Numbered from the stretch's first letter, positions 17,868 to 27,416 are shown. The stretch is DNA of 64,000 nt from an uncultured Bacteroidota bacterium (GCA_903839875.1 CAIMDZ010000018.1:18793-82792); one strand, 5' to 3'. The notes: generated by a model from the sequence alone, not told the origin. Translations and numbers: made by a program.

Positions 17868-19622
17868 ATGAAAAGATTCATAGATTCCTTCGTATTGCTG
17901 ACGTTTCTGGCAGTAGCATTAGTTGGCTTTTCCGTTCAGGCAAATGCTCAGTGGACGTGGGGACGCGCAGCATCCGGCGGCACTGTTGATTGCTGGCCAA
18001 TTGCAACAGACAATGCCGGGAACATTTTCACTGCAGGTATTGCCGTGTATCATGCATCCAGCCTTGATTTTGGGACAGGAGTCACAATCCCTCCCTATTC
18101 CATTGGTGGCGCTTATCAAACTTTATGGGTTAAATACAACCATGCAGGTATTCCTCAATGGGCTGGCGGAACATCTTTCGGCAGTACCAATATTTTCAAC
18201 ATCTGTACAGACCCTTCAGGAAACCTGATCCTGTTCGGTTCATTTACCAGCGCCACAATGACCATTGGTTCTTTTACACTAACCAATGCTTACGGCACTA
18301 CTTCTGCTGCTCAGTACTTCCTGGCAAAGCTTGATCCTTCGGGCACGGTTCTGTGGGCTATAAATGATGGCAATATAAACCCTTCTTACTTCACAATACA
18401 AACTGCATTTATACTTAGCGCGGGTGGCGTTGCCACAGATGCCGCAGGGAATATCTATATCACATCTTCATTTAATAAACGTACCATGACGATTGGCACA
18501 ACAACGCTTACTAATGCAGATACTTCGGGAAGCACTTATGATATTTTTGTAGCCAAGTATACGCCTGCCGGTGTTCCGGTATGGGCTTCGTCAATAGGGG
18601 GATTACGAAATGACTACGGATTCGGAATTACGGTCGCCTCTACAGGCTATGTGTATATTACCGGTACTTTTTATTCACCCACATTCAGTGTTGGTTCCGG
18701 TACACTTGCCAACCCATCTGTGGCTCCCACAATCCCATACGTATACCCCTATGCATACATTGCCAAATTTTCATCTGCCGGTGTGCCGGTATGGGCACAA
18801 GGTGAAGGTGGTACACGCGGCGCATTTGGCGTTGGTATTGCACACGATATTTATGGCAATGTATACATGACCGGAGGCTTTGCCGACAGCACTATTACGT
18901 TTGGTTCAGTAACTGTAGGCCGCACCCTTGGTACTGCCGGAAATGATGCACTGTACCTTGTTCAATATTCATCTGCTGATGTTGTTACCTGGTATAAATC
19001 CATTAGTTCTTCAAATCGGTGTTATGGCTACAGCGTTGCTTTGACAGGCTGCGGCCAGGTTTGGGTAAGCGGCAATTACCTGGCAGATGCTGATGTAGAT
19101 GGACATACGCTGGCTCTGGTGGCGGGAGCCGACCCGGTGTTCGTTGCCGGGTATGATCTTTCTACCGGAGTTGTTGGTTATAGCGGCCTTGGTTCAGGAG
19201 GCGATGACCAGAATGGTATCGCATGCGATGACTCCGGGAACGTATATCTTGCAAGCGATTTTTTCGGAGATTCATTATTTGTCGGCCATGATACAGTCTG
19301 GGCTACCGGCGGTGGATCGGAACATCTTTATATAGCGAAGTATGCCAATGCTTCATGCACTCCTACAAAAACACCTGCATTACCTTACAAAAAATATATC
19401 AATATCTATCCCAACCCAGCGTCTAACACTATTTCTGTCGTTACCTCAGAGACAGTTGGAAAAATAGAAATAATGGACGTTTATGGCAAAAGAGTCATTG
19501 TTAAAAGCGTAAACCAACCGGAAATGACAGTTGACATCCACACCCTCCCCCGCGGTATATACTTTGCGGTATGGCTGGATGGATCCGGCGGACGAACAAC
19601 GCAAAAATTAGTGGTAGAATAA
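17868..19622 (+). CDS. SBBP-type beta-propeller surface protein, T9SS type A
   Basis: 584 residues. Signal peptide to about 27 (ending VQANAQ). Residues 28-500 are repeated ~50-60-residue units containing D-x-x-G-N-I/V-x-x-x-G and G-x-P-x-W-A, as in SBBP/beta-propeller repeats (e.g. DPSGNLILFGSF, DAAGNIYITSSF, DIYGNVYMTGGF). The C-terminal ~75 residues (INIYPNPASNTIS ... KLVVE) are a T9SS type A sorting domain. The next gene (19876) repeats the same N-terminal domain at clear DNA-level similarity but carries a type B signal instead. Probably an adhesin or surface scaffold; the role is not known. Confidence 0.85.
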   Translation: MKRFIDSFVLLTFLAVALVGFSVQANAQWTWGRAASGGTVDCWPIATDNAGNIFTAGIAVYHASSLDFGTGVTIPPYSIGGAYQTLWVKYNHAGIPQWAGGTSFGSTNIFNICTDPSGNLILFGSFTSATMTIGSFTLTNAYGTTSAAQYFLAKLDPSGTVLWAINDGNINPSYFTIQTAFILSAGGVATDAAGNIYITSSFNKRTMTIGTTTLTNADTSGSTYDIFVAKYTPAGVPVWASSIGGLRNDYGFGITVASTGYVYITGTFYSPTFSVGSGTLANPSVAPTIPYVYPYAYIAKFSSAGVPVWAQGEGGTRGAFGVGIAHDIYGNVYMTGGFADSTITFGSVTVGRTLGTAGNDALYLVQYSSADVVTWYKSISSSNRCYGYSVALTGCGQVWVSGNYLADADVDGHTLALVAGADPVFVAGYDLSTGVVGYSGLGSGGDDQNGIACDDSGNVYLASDFFGDSLFVGHDTVWATGGGSEHLYIAKYANASCTPTKTPALPYKKYINIYPNPASNTISVVTSETVGKIEIMDVYGKRVIVKSVNQPEMTVDIHTLPRGIYFAVWLDGSGGRTTQKLVVE

Positions 19623-19875
19623 TTACAGACCCCTTTCGGAATTTATTTTGCAATTTTGAAAAATAGCAGCGACGCCAAAACTATTCAGAAAATTGTGTTT
19701 GAATAGGTCTGGATTTTTTCATTAACCCCCGGATAATAAAAAGGGGCACTTGATTTTTTTTATTTGCATTCGTACTTTTTTCTTGGAAATATGCAACTTT
19801 TTTTATACCTTTCGAAGCAATCGGGTTTTTTTTTGCTATAAACATATTTTACACTCATCCTCTAATAATGCCTTT

Positions 19876-22800
19876 ATGAAGAAATCTATAAATTCCATCA
19901 TGCTGCTATTTATTCTGTCAGCTTCTTTTATTTGTCTCTCTTCTCAGCTGCATGCCCAGGGTTGGTCGTGGGGCCGTGGTGGTTCGGGCGGAACCATTGA
20001 TTCCTGGCCCATAGCGTGCGACCCTTCCGGAAATATTTATGCCGGTGGTCTCGCTACCAACCGCACCACACCCATTGATTTCGGCTACGGAGTCGCGCTG
20101 CCGCCCTATCCATCAACCGCCTACTACCAGACCATGTGGATCAAATACAACAGCGCCGGTGTTCCTTTATGGGCGGGTTGCACCTCATCGGGTACAACAT
20201 TCTTATACAACATTTGCTCCGATCCCGGTGGCAATCTCATCCTGTTTGGCTCTTTTACCAGCGCTACAATGACGCTCGGATCTTTTACACTTACCAATTC
20301 TTATGGGGGTTCTGCAGCACAATACTTCCTGGTAAAGATAGACCCTACAGGCACTATCCTGTGGGCTATTGCCGATGGCAATATCAATCCATCTTATTAT
20401 TCCATTTTAACCGCACTCATCTGCAGCGCCGGAGGTGTTACTACTGATGAAGCCGGAAACATCTATATCACATCTTCTTTCATTAAACCTACCATGACCA
20501 TTGGTTCTACAACACTCACCAATACCGACGCTTCCGGATCCAGTTATGATATTTTTGTTGCCAAGTATAGTCCGGCAGGCGTCCCCTTATGGGCAACCTC
20601 CGTTGGTGGTCCGAGAAATGATTATGGATTTGGTATTACGGTCGCTTCTACCGGGTTTGTTTATGTCACAGGTGTTTACTACTCCGCTTCATTCAATATT
20701 GGTTCAGGCACGCTTACTAATCCTGGGACAAACCCATATGCCTATATCGGAAAATTCACCTCTGCAGGTACTCCCAACTGGGGTCAGGGCGAGGGTGGTA
20801 CTCTTGGCGCTTTCGGTGTAGGCCTTGCCCACGATAATTACGGGAATGTGTACATGACAGGTGGCTTTGCAGATGCAACCATTTCTTTTGGCGCAACCAC
20901 AGTCACCAGAACATTAGGTACCGCAGGCGTTGATGCCCTTTACCTCGTACAATATTCACCAACCAATGTAGTAACCTGGAGTAAATCTATCAGTTCTTCC
21001 GTTAACTGCTGGGGGTTCTGTATTGCCATGGCTTCCTGCGGACAGGTATGGGTAAGCGGTAATTACAGGGCTAATGCGGATATTGACGGGCATATCCTCG
21101 CGGTTCCTCCGGGTACCCCGCCAGACCCCGTATTTATTGCAGGCTACAACCTTACCGGCGGGGTGGTAGGTTATGGCGGGCTTGCATCCGGCGGCGATGA
21201 CCAGAATGGCATTGCCTGCGATGGCTCAGGAAATGTGTTTATCAACAGTGATTTCCAGGGCACTTCCCTTGTTGTCGGCTCAGATACTGTTCGGACTACC
21301 GGTGGCGGATCAGAATATTTTTATATAGCCAAGTACGCCAACTCTATCATAGCCCCTGACACTGTTCATTTCAGGCATGATACTTCTGCCTGCGGCATTG
21401 ACAGCATATTACTCAAAGGCCGGGCCGGATATACCAATTATTATTGGGATAACACTTCCACCGATTCTACCCGCTGGGTATATACAACAGGCACCTACTT
21501 TGTATTCAATATCCGGTGTGGCGATACTGTAATAGTGGATACTTTCCATGTCAGCTTTTTACCATCAGATACTACCAAATACCGTCACGACACCAGCGTA
21601 TGTGTTGCTATTGGCTCTGCTACACTTTCTGCCCCTGCCGGCTATACGACCTACAGATGGAATACAGGAAGTCCCGCTTCTTCCATTGTAGTATCCGCAA
21701 CAGGAACTTATTGGGTCAATTCAATTACAGGCTGCATATTGAAAGTTGACACCTTCCATTTTACCATTGTACCTGACGACACAACCTTTTATGCCCACGA
21801 TACCTCCCTTTGTGCTTCGGCCGGGTCTCTTTCACTTATAGCACATGCCGGGTCTCTGTCGTGGTTATGGTCTACCGGCAGCACTGCACCTTCTATTCTC
21901 GTCAGCGCCTCCGGTGGGTACACGGTATTTGGCTCCAATGTATGTCATATCATCAAGGACACTTTCCATGTAACCTTCAAGCCGGTGCCGGTGGTTAACC
22001 TTGGCCTTGATACTGCATTCTGTATCGGCAATACTATTACGCTGTCATCAACCCAGCCTCCCGGATTCACTTATTTGTGGAGTACCGGCAGCACCGGTTC
22101 TTCTATCAGTGTTTCCACTTCAGGCACCTACTCATTAACCGTAACCGGAACAAACGGCTGCACTACCACCGATGCAAAAGTGGTAACAGTATCTCCCATA
22201 CCCATTGTAGATCTCGGGCCTGATACAGCCATTTGTAACGGGGTTACTCCGCTGTTACAATCCATTTACACCTATCCCGCCGGAAGTACTTATCTCTGGA
22301 ACACCGGAGGAACAACCGCTTCAATTATTGCACCTGCGGTAGGTACTTACTGGCTTCAGGTCACTGTTGTTGGTTGCTCTGCCACTGATACAATTAAGGT
22401 AACAAACCTCTACGACACGCTGAACTTCCCGATGAAGGATACTGCTATTTGCCGCGGTGGAACTGTTGCCGTTCGTGCAGCAGGAACTCCAGGCATGACC
22501 TACCAATGGATGCCAACAGCAGGCATTGCCATTTCCACCATGCTCAACCCTGCCATTACACCCGATACTTCGGCTATGTACTACATCAGAGCATCTATTT
22601 CCACTTGCTCCGATATTGTGGATTCATTCTATATTGATGTGCAGCCTGTTCCCCAGGTTTTTGCAGGTGGCAACAGATCCGTATGCCAGTGGGATACCTT
22701 ACACCTGCATACTTCAGTTATTCCTGCCTGGTACCAGCATTACTCTTATAGCTGGTCTCCGGCCACTTACCTGGATGATCCTACACAGCCTGACGTTGTG

Positions 22801-23631
22801 TTCACCGGCCAGACTAACACAAAGTACATTGTTACAGTTACCACCCCGGCAGGTTGCACAGGTATTGATTCTGCATCAATAATTGTTCATCCCGGAAACT
22901 TTGCCACCCTCGGCACTACCTACAACCTGTGCCCGCACGATTCGGCACAATTAAAACCCACAGGTGGTGTTTCCTATCAGTGGCATCCCGGCCTGTATCT
23001 CACCGATTCACTGACCTCAGCGCCATGGGTACATGCCATTACATCGCAGGGTTATACCGTTATTGCCACCGATGCTTTCGGTTGCCACGATACGGTATTT
23101 ACCAATGTTGTTATCCGTCCTTCTGCAGTCATCTTCATCGAAGACTCTGCAAGGATCTACCCCGGAGAATCTTACCAGATCAACCCGCAGACCAATTGCA
23201 CCTATTTTACCTGGTTCCCGCCCGCCGGACTGAGCTACTACCATATCTCAAATCCGCTGGCATCTCCTGAGGTCAGCACCAAATACATTGTGCATGGCAC
23301 AACTGAATTTGGTTGCCAGGCTGTAGATTCAATCAATATTTATGTAGACAATACTACGCTACTGAATATTCCGAATGCATTTACTCCGGGCTCAGGGATA
23401 AACAACAAACTCTACATCCTGCGCAGAGGCGAAGCTGTACTGCATTATTTCCGCATCTTCGACCGCTGGGGCAATAAGGTTTTTGAAACTACCAATATTG
23501 ATGAAGGATGGGATGGCACATTCCATGGCGCTCCTCAACCATACGATGTATACGTTTACCAGGTAGAAGCCGTATCAAATAGCACAGGACAGATCTTCAA
23601 AAAAACAGGCAATGTTACCCTGATAAGGTAA
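19876..23631 (+). CDS. Large surface protein: SBBP propeller plus Ig/PKD-like repeats, T9SS type B
   Basis: 1251 residues from the ATG at 19876, which starts a proper signal peptide (MKKSINSIMLLFILSASFIC...LHAQ); the frame is open 42 codons farther up. Residues to about 460 are paralogous to the preceding protein. Then follow about ten Ig/PKD-like units (e.g. GLDTAFCIGNTITLSS, LWSTGSTGSSISVSTSGTY). The end is a gliding-motility-associated (CHU_C, type B) domain: LNIPNAFTPG ... FRIFDRWGNKVFET ... GWDGTFHG ... GNVTLIR. Type B cargo is usually released or bound by another surface factor. A terminator follows. Candidate gliding or adhesion component. Confidence 0.88.
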   Translation: MKKSINSIMLLFILSASFICLSSQLHAQGWSWGRGGSGGTIDSWPIACDPSGNIYAGGLATNRTTPIDFGYGVALPPYPSTAYYQTMWIKYNSAGVPLWAGCTSSGTTFLYNICSDPGGNLILFGSFTSATMTLGSFTLTNSYGGSAAQYFLVKIDPTGTILWAIADGNINPSYYSILTALICSAGGVTTDEAGNIYITSSFIKPTMTIGSTTLTNTDASGSSYDIFVAKYSPAGVPLWATSVGGPRNDYGFGITVASTGFVYVTGVYYSASFNIGSGTLTNPGTNPYAYIGKFTSAGTPNWGQGEGGTLGAFGVGLAHDNYGNVYMTGGFADATISFGATTVTRTLGTAGVDALYLVQYSPTNVVTWSKSISSSVNCWGFCIAMASCGQVWVSGNYRANADIDGHILAVPPGTPPDPVFIAGYNLTGGVVGYGGLASGGDDQNGIACDGSGNVFINSDFQGTSLVVGSDTVRTTGGGSEYFYIAKYANSIIAPDTVHFRHDTSACGIDSILLKGRAGYTNYYWDNTSTDSTRWVYTTGTYFVFNIRCGDTVIVDTFHVSFLPSDTTKYRHDTSVCVAIGSATLSAPAGYTTYRWNTGSPASSIVVSATGTYWVNSITGCILKVDTFHFTIVPDDTTFYAHDTSLCASAGSLSLIAHAGSLSWLWSTGSTAPSILVSASGGYTVFGSNVCHIIKDTFHVTFKPVPVVNLGLDTAFCIGNTITLSSTQPPGFTYLWSTGSTGSSISVSTSGTYSLTVTGTNGCTTTDAKVVTVSPIPIVDLGPDTAICNGVTPLLQSIYTYPAGSTYLWNTGGTTASIIAPAVGTYWLQVTVVGCSATDTIKVTNLYDTLNFPMKDTAICRGGTVAVRAAGTPGMTYQWMPTAGIAISTMLNPAITPDTSAMYYIRASISTCSDIVDSFYIDVQPVPQVFAGGNRSVCQWDTLHLHTSVIPAWYQHYSYSWSPATYLDDPTQPDVVFTGQTNTKYIVTVTTPAGCTGIDSASIIVHPGNFATLGTTYNLCPHDSAQLKPTGGVSYQWHPGLYLTDSLTSAPWVHAITSQGYTVIATDAFGCHDTVFTNVVIRPSAVIFIEDSARIYPGESYQINPQTNCTYFTWFPPAGLSYYHISNPLASPEVSTKYIVHGTTEFGCQAVDSINIYVDNTTLLNIPNAFTPGSGINNKLYILRRGEAVLHYFRIFDRWGNKVFETTNIDEGWDGTFHGAPQPYDVYVYQVEAVSNSTGQIFKKTGNVTLIR

Positions 23632-23655
23632 CATCAATATTCATGACTAACATTT

Positions 23656-23704
23656 CCACCGCCGTGTTTCTGCTTTATCAGCAAGACACGTCGGTGTTTT
23701 TAAT
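23656..23704 (+). terminator. Terminator after the type B protein gene
   Basis: Arms CACCGcCGTGT and ACACGtCGGTG around a long loop, followed by a T run at about 23698. Confidence 0.7.
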
Positions 23705-23714
23705 ATAATTCCGT

Positions 23715-23881
23715 CCCAACAGGGCAATGTCATTGACTTAAGCTTTCTCCGCACATCCGATACCACGGGCAACCCTTTCAGGATTCGTCCTTGTTGTTCA
23801 TTTACCGCGGGTTTCACCCACGGCTATTCACGGGAAAGCCCTCCGGGCTTGCTTAAGTCAATGACATTGCCCCGATGGGGC
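23715..23881. repeat. Terminal-inverted-repeat element, copy A
   Basis: A ~160-bp element bounded by a perfect 22-bp inverted repeat at 23722-23743 and 23851-23872 (core CAATGTCATTGACTTAAG), extendable outward with two mismatches. Inside are smaller hairpins CCGcGGG-ttt-cACCCaCGG and AAGCCC-tcc-GGGCTT. Copy B is at 27233-27389. It looks like a non-autonomous mobile or structured repeat. No ORF. Confidence 0.8.
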
Positions 23882-24157
23882 ACAACGGTATTTTTACATC
23901 TGAAACTACTAACAGGCAGCCTCGCTGAGGCATCCCATCCCGATAGCTATCGGGATCCTATAAAGACATGTGTGTACAGGGTAGCTACCGGCAGGCATGT
24001 ACGGAAGTGGCAGGATGGATAAAAAAGCAGACGCGATGGAGATGGAAATTCAGCTTTGGTTCCCTGACCTGACCTGCCTGCCGGCAGGCAAGTGTTGGCA
24101 GGTCTCCGCTATACACATTCCTCTGCATGTCGCCTGGTCAGATAATAAGCACGCCCC
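23882..24157. other. Palindrome-rich intergenic stretch
   Basis: Holds a GCCTC-gct-GAGGC hairpin (about 23920), ATCCCGATAGCTATCGGGAT (23937-23956, same core as at 7317) and CCTGCCGGCAGG-type palindromes at about 24074-24090. No gene or RNA is recognised. It appears to be a landing place for short repeats between convergent genes. Confidence 0.65.
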
Positions 24158-25027
24158 TCAATGCACCACCGCCAGCTTCCCCAGCTTATGCACTCCGTTT
24201 TCATCATTGATGCTTACAAAATACATACCCCGCGCCAGGTACGTAACATCCACCGTTTCGTGTTGGTTGCTGGTCGGCATTTGCATAGCCATCTGCCCCA
24301 GCATATTGTAAACGGAGATGGTATAAGCATGCGGATAGTTGGCGAAAATATTAAACTCATAGCCCGCCGGGTCGGGCCACAACCTGAAAGTTGAAACGGA
24401 CTCGTGCATATGATCAAAACTTGCACAGCTTTTCACATTGTCGAATGACCCTACCGCCGGACTAAACGGCGGCGCAGATCCGCCTGTGGAAAAACAATAT
24501 ACCGAGCTGCCACCGTCACCCACCACGAACGAACTCGTCAGCAATCCCAAAGGCCCCTTTCCATTTCCTACCCCTTCTATAAAATAGCTGCCCGGCATTT
24601 GACTCGCTCCGTAAAACTCCGTAAAATGCCACACATGCTGCCAGGTGCTGTTAATGAGGATCGAGTCTACATTATTTACCACATAGGTCAGGGCCCACGA
24701 TCCGTATTCCAATCTGAGCGTATCGCCGGCCACTGCATTATAGTCCATTGCCACACGCTCACTGTCAAGCGCCGGATTAGTATAGTATAACTTTTTAGTC
24801 ACCGCATCCTCGCGCACCCATCCGAATGTAAAATGCCGGTACGTTTTACCGTTCATCACTGTATCACTAATGTATTTATCGGTATGCGGATAATACGAGT
24901 CGCCGCCGCTACCGTACCCATAATACATTACCTCCCATTCATTCGTCGGGTCAGTAAATAATACCTTCTGCGCAAAGGATTGAAAACAAATTGCAGCGGC
25001 ACACACCAGGGAAAAAAGCTTTTTCAT
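24158..25027 (-). CDS. Secreted protein of unknown function, T9SS type A
   Basis: 289 residues from the ATG at 25027; the frame extends 24 codons upstream without a signal peptide. Signal MKKLFSLVCAAAICFQSFAQ. The mature domain (about 20-205) contains NEWEVMYYGYG, YIEGVGNGKGPLGLL and a Cys pair and is not a family I can name. The C-terminus (about 215-289; STFRLWPDPAGYEF ... GMYFVSI ... KLAVVH) is a type A sorting domain in which the usual YPNP is degenerated to WPDP. The next gene upstream (25096) has a similar layout, 68 bp away. Probably co-transcribed and related. Confidence 0.75.
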   Translation of the reverse strand: MKKLFSLVCAAAICFQSFAQKVLFTDPTNEWEVMYYGYGSGGDSYYPHTDKYISDTVMNGKTYRHFTFGWVREDAVTKKLYYTNPALDSERVAMDYNAVAGDTLRLEYGSWALTYVVNNVDSILINSTWQHVWHFTEFYGASQMPGSYFIEGVGNGKGPLGLLTSSFVVGDGGSSVYCFSTGGSAPPFSPAVGSFDNVKSCASFDHMHESVSTFRLWPDPAGYEFNIFANYPHAYTISVYNMLGQMAMQMPTSNQHETVDVTYLARGMYFVSINDENGVHKLGKLAVVH

Positions 25028-25095
25028 AACTATAGAATTATAAAGTTCATATAAATTTACGCAATTTAACCAAATTGACAAAAAACAATTACGGT

Positions 25096-26598
25096 TCACC
25101 GTTCCACCACCACCCGCTCATTAACCCTGTTCCCGTCTTCATCGGTAATGCTTACATTATATACTCCGGCAGGCAGGTGACTTACGTTTATTGTTTCTTC
25201 TGGTTTAGCGTTATGTTTTGTTGTTACAATTTGCCCCATCATGTTTATAAGAGTTATTGTGTAGGGTTGGCTGGTGGTCATTTTTATGTTTAGTTCGTTG
25301 GTGGCGGGGTTGGGGAAGATTTGAAACTCGATTCTTTGGTGGTTTAGATTTTTTACGTAGGCGGAGGTATCAACAGGAGGATAAAGTGCCACATACGTAC
25401 CGCAACTATCACCATTTTTAAATGCGAAAATCAAATTTTCATACCGTATTGAAAGTGCCATACCTTCACAGCCATAGGTCCCATCAATATCAGTAACCCT
25501 ACTAACCAAACCAAATCCATCCTTATAAGCTTCAAAAGATATACAGTATGGAGGATAATTATTGCCACAAAGAGGAGCACCTGTGTGTTGGTATTCAGAT
25601 GAATTATTGCACCAGCTTGTATCATTAGGAAAAAAGTAATAAAAATTAATGTCAGGGCATGACTCAGGCATATCATTGACATACAAAACTACAGTAGTAG
25701 CATAAAGGGTATCCACCAGATCGTAGGTAAAGTATCCACTTGTTGATGATTCATGCCCCTTGTGGTGAATAGCATATTTAATATGAGTGGCGTCAGTAAC
25801 TATTTTTGCAATTACACTGTCTATGAAAAGTGACTGATAGGTATCGTGCCCATCACAAGGTGTCATCCAGGAATTTACAGTAGTGGTTTGCCTTTCAAAA
25901 ACATCGCCAGGATTGAAATTATAGATTTCAAGGGCATTTGGATTATGGTATCGTACCAAATGGAAAATCTGATCCGAAGGGGTGCTTCCTACTCCTTCAT
26001 AAAAGTAGTCGGTAAGAGGGGGAAAATGGTAAGGGAAAGTATACAGGTCAAATACCTGCACAAAACCAAAACGCTTACCTAATTTAATTTGAAATGAATT
26101 CAAAGGATCACTGGCATCTAATAAGCCCGATGCATACGCATTGATCTGGATCGTTTTCACTGAATCAAGAGAATCCAATACAGTCATGGTGTCAATTGAA
26201 AGTACAGTTGCCTTGTAGGAATGAATACTTGCATCATTATAAAATGTCCAACTGTCACCGACATTTGCTCTGGTTTTAATTTTCACTGTATCAAACGCCA
26301 TAGTGTGAAACAAAAAAGTCCCGTCATTCAACATAGTAACAGAATCACCGAGCCAGTTTCCCCCATCAATTACGGGATAATTTGTGCCAGAAATTCCCAT
26401 ATATGGTCCTCTCAGTGTACAAAACGAATAATAGTATGTACTGTCAGGAAAAGCGATACCATAATTAAAACTACATCGCAAATAGTGGTTATTATTCGTA
26501 AAATAATGCGCCATGGTGTCTGGAAAGCACTGCCAGTTCTGTGCATTACTATTTGTAATCTGAAGAAGAATAAGAGAAAACAGCAGCCATTTTTTCAC
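25096..26598 (-). CDS. Secreted protein of unknown function, T9SS type A
   Basis: 500 residues. Signal MKKWLLFSLILLQITNSNAQ. The central region has no recognised domain but contains about ten Cys in the latter half (e.g. SCPDINFYYF, GAPLCGNNYPPYC), suggesting disulfides outside the inner membrane. FFYEGVG-like YFYEGVGSTP echoes the downstream gene's YFIEGVGNG, so the two mature domains are likely distant paralogues. The C-terminal ~80 residues (EFQIFPNPATNELNI ... GVYNVSITDEDGNRV) are a canonical type A sorting domain. Function unknown. Confidence 0.78.
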   Translation of the reverse strand: MKKWLLFSLILLQITNSNAQNWQCFPDTMAHYFTNNNHYLRCSFNYGIAFPDSTYYYSFCTLRGPYMGISGTNYPVIDGGNWLGDSVTMLNDGTFLFHTMAFDTVKIKTRANVGDSWTFYNDASIHSYKATVLSIDTMTVLDSLDSVKTIQINAYASGLLDASDPLNSFQIKLGKRFGFVQVFDLYTFPYHFPPLTDYFYEGVGSTPSDQIFHLVRYHNPNALEIYNFNPGDVFERQTTTVNSWMTPCDGHDTYQSLFIDSVIAKIVTDATHIKYAIHHKGHESSTSGYFTYDLVDTLYATTVVLYVNDMPESCPDINFYYFFPNDTSWCNNSSEYQHTGAPLCGNNYPPYCISFEAYKDGFGLVSRVTDIDGTYGCEGMALSIRYENLIFAFKNGDSCGTYVALYPPVDTSAYVKNLNHQRIEFQIFPNPATNELNIKMTTSQPYTITLINMMGQIVTTKHNAKPEETINVSHLPAGVYNVSITDEDGNRVNERVVVER

Positions 26599-26710
26599 AA
26601 GGCATAATTTAAGGTGGGGAAATTGCTATTATAAAATTATAACAAATAATTTAAATTATTCTCAGTCACATCTAATAAAGTATATTTCAGACAATCTTAC
26701 TTTGCGTTTT

Positions 26711-26788
26711 CCGCCGTTGTCGGTGTTCTTCACCACCAACCCTGTCTGCCGACAGACTGCCGACAGGCAGGTTCGTGCAGGACACTCC
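26711..26788. repeat. Dispersed repeat shared (inverted) with 56943-56969
   Basis: CCGCCGTTGTCGGTGTTCTT continuing CACCA matches the reverse complement of 56943-56969 with few changes. It is followed by CTGCCGACAG/CTGTCTGCC-type inverted repeats (26742-26771). Non-coding. Confidence 0.6.
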
Positions 26789-26868
26789 CAAACAAATCAA
26801 GCCAGAAAAACCCATTAACACACACACAACAAAAATAAATTTATCGCAAAATCACAAAAATATAATAT

Positions 26869-26885
26869 TTGGCACGGAATTTTCT
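26869..26885 (+). promoter_or_regulatory. Sigma-54-type (-24/-12) promoter
   Basis: TTGGCACGGAATTTTCT matches the RpoN consensus YTGGCACGRNNNTTGCW with one mismatch (T for G in the -12 GC). It is the best such match I found by eye in non-coding DNA. Predicted start of transcription is near 26896, about 57 nt before a small ORF at 26953. Confidence 0.6.
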
Positions 26886-26952
26886 TTACGACATATAAGT
26901 GGGCGCTGAAATGGCGCCTGAAGATTAACCCTAAAAAAAAGTGAGGTATGTT

Positions 26953-27093
26953 ATGTGTGCTGTTATGCTGTTATTCGCCTTTACAATGTCGCTGGTTATC
27001 AACTATGCCGAAAAGCTGGTAAGCAACCACAAAGAGCAGATGCCCGTAAAAAGGGAAACCGATGAAGTATTAGTTACGGAAAAAACGGAATGA
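26953..27093 (+). CDS. Small membrane protein (46 residues), sigma-54 promoter upstream
   Basis: Short ORF from ATG 26953 (in-frame GTG at 26941 also possible) with GAGG six bases before the ATG. The product begins MCAVMLLFAFTMSLVINYAE, one membrane span. A polar, charged tail follows with NHKEQMPVKRETDEV, ending TEKTE. It is under 60 residues and has no recognised family. Support comes from the ribosome-binding site, the transmembrane-plus-charged-tail composition and the near-consensus sigma-54 promoter upstream in an otherwise gene-free 0.9-kb spacer. A hairpin (GGCGC-tgaaatg-GCGCC, about 26902-26918) sits in its leader. It could still be chance. Confidence 0.45.
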   Translation: MCAVMLLFAFTMSLVINYAEKLVSNHKEQMPVKRETDEVLVTEKTE

Positions 27094-27137
27094 GCCTGGG
27101 AAAAATACCAATTGAAGGAACAAGTGAAACTTGTCAA

Positions 27138-27157
27138 CCCAATGTCACTAACTTAAG
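27138..27157. repeat. Degenerate end of the TIR element
   Basis: CCCAATGTCACTAACTTAAG differs at two positions from the terminal repeat core of the elements at 23715 and 27233. Probably a decayed third copy or half-site. Confidence 0.5.
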
Positions 27158-27232
27158 AGATTTAGCCAGCGTTAGAATGTGCGATACCTATTGCATCGAA
27201 CTCATTTTTAATTCATTTTAGTATAAACACGT

Positions 27233-27389
27233 GCCCCCTGTCGGGGCAATGTCATTGACTTAAGTATTTTGGTATTTACCATACCACATTCAACCCTTTC
27301 TGGGTTGGCCCGTGTTATTGTTTCACCGGCGGCTATTCACATTGAAGCCCTTCAGGCTTCCTTAAGTCAAGGACATTGCCTGTCGGGGT
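27233..27389. repeat. Terminal-inverted-repeat element, copy B
   Basis: Second copy of the 23715 element. Left end 27246-27264 and right end 27361-27379 are inverted repeats of CAATGTC(A)TTGACTTAAG with one mismatch. Internal hairpins CAACCC-ttt-ctGGGTTG and GAAGCC-cttca-GGCTTC occupy the same positions as in copy A, with changed bases on both arms. Non-coding. Confidence 0.78.
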
Positions 27390-27416
27390 CATTTTTTCTG
27401 AAGTAATGATATTACT

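Noticed and set aside
23882..24157. tRNA or small RNA gene in the palindrome-rich spacer
   Set aside because: No cloverleaf, no TTCGA-type loop at the right distance; the stems are short dispersed palindromes.
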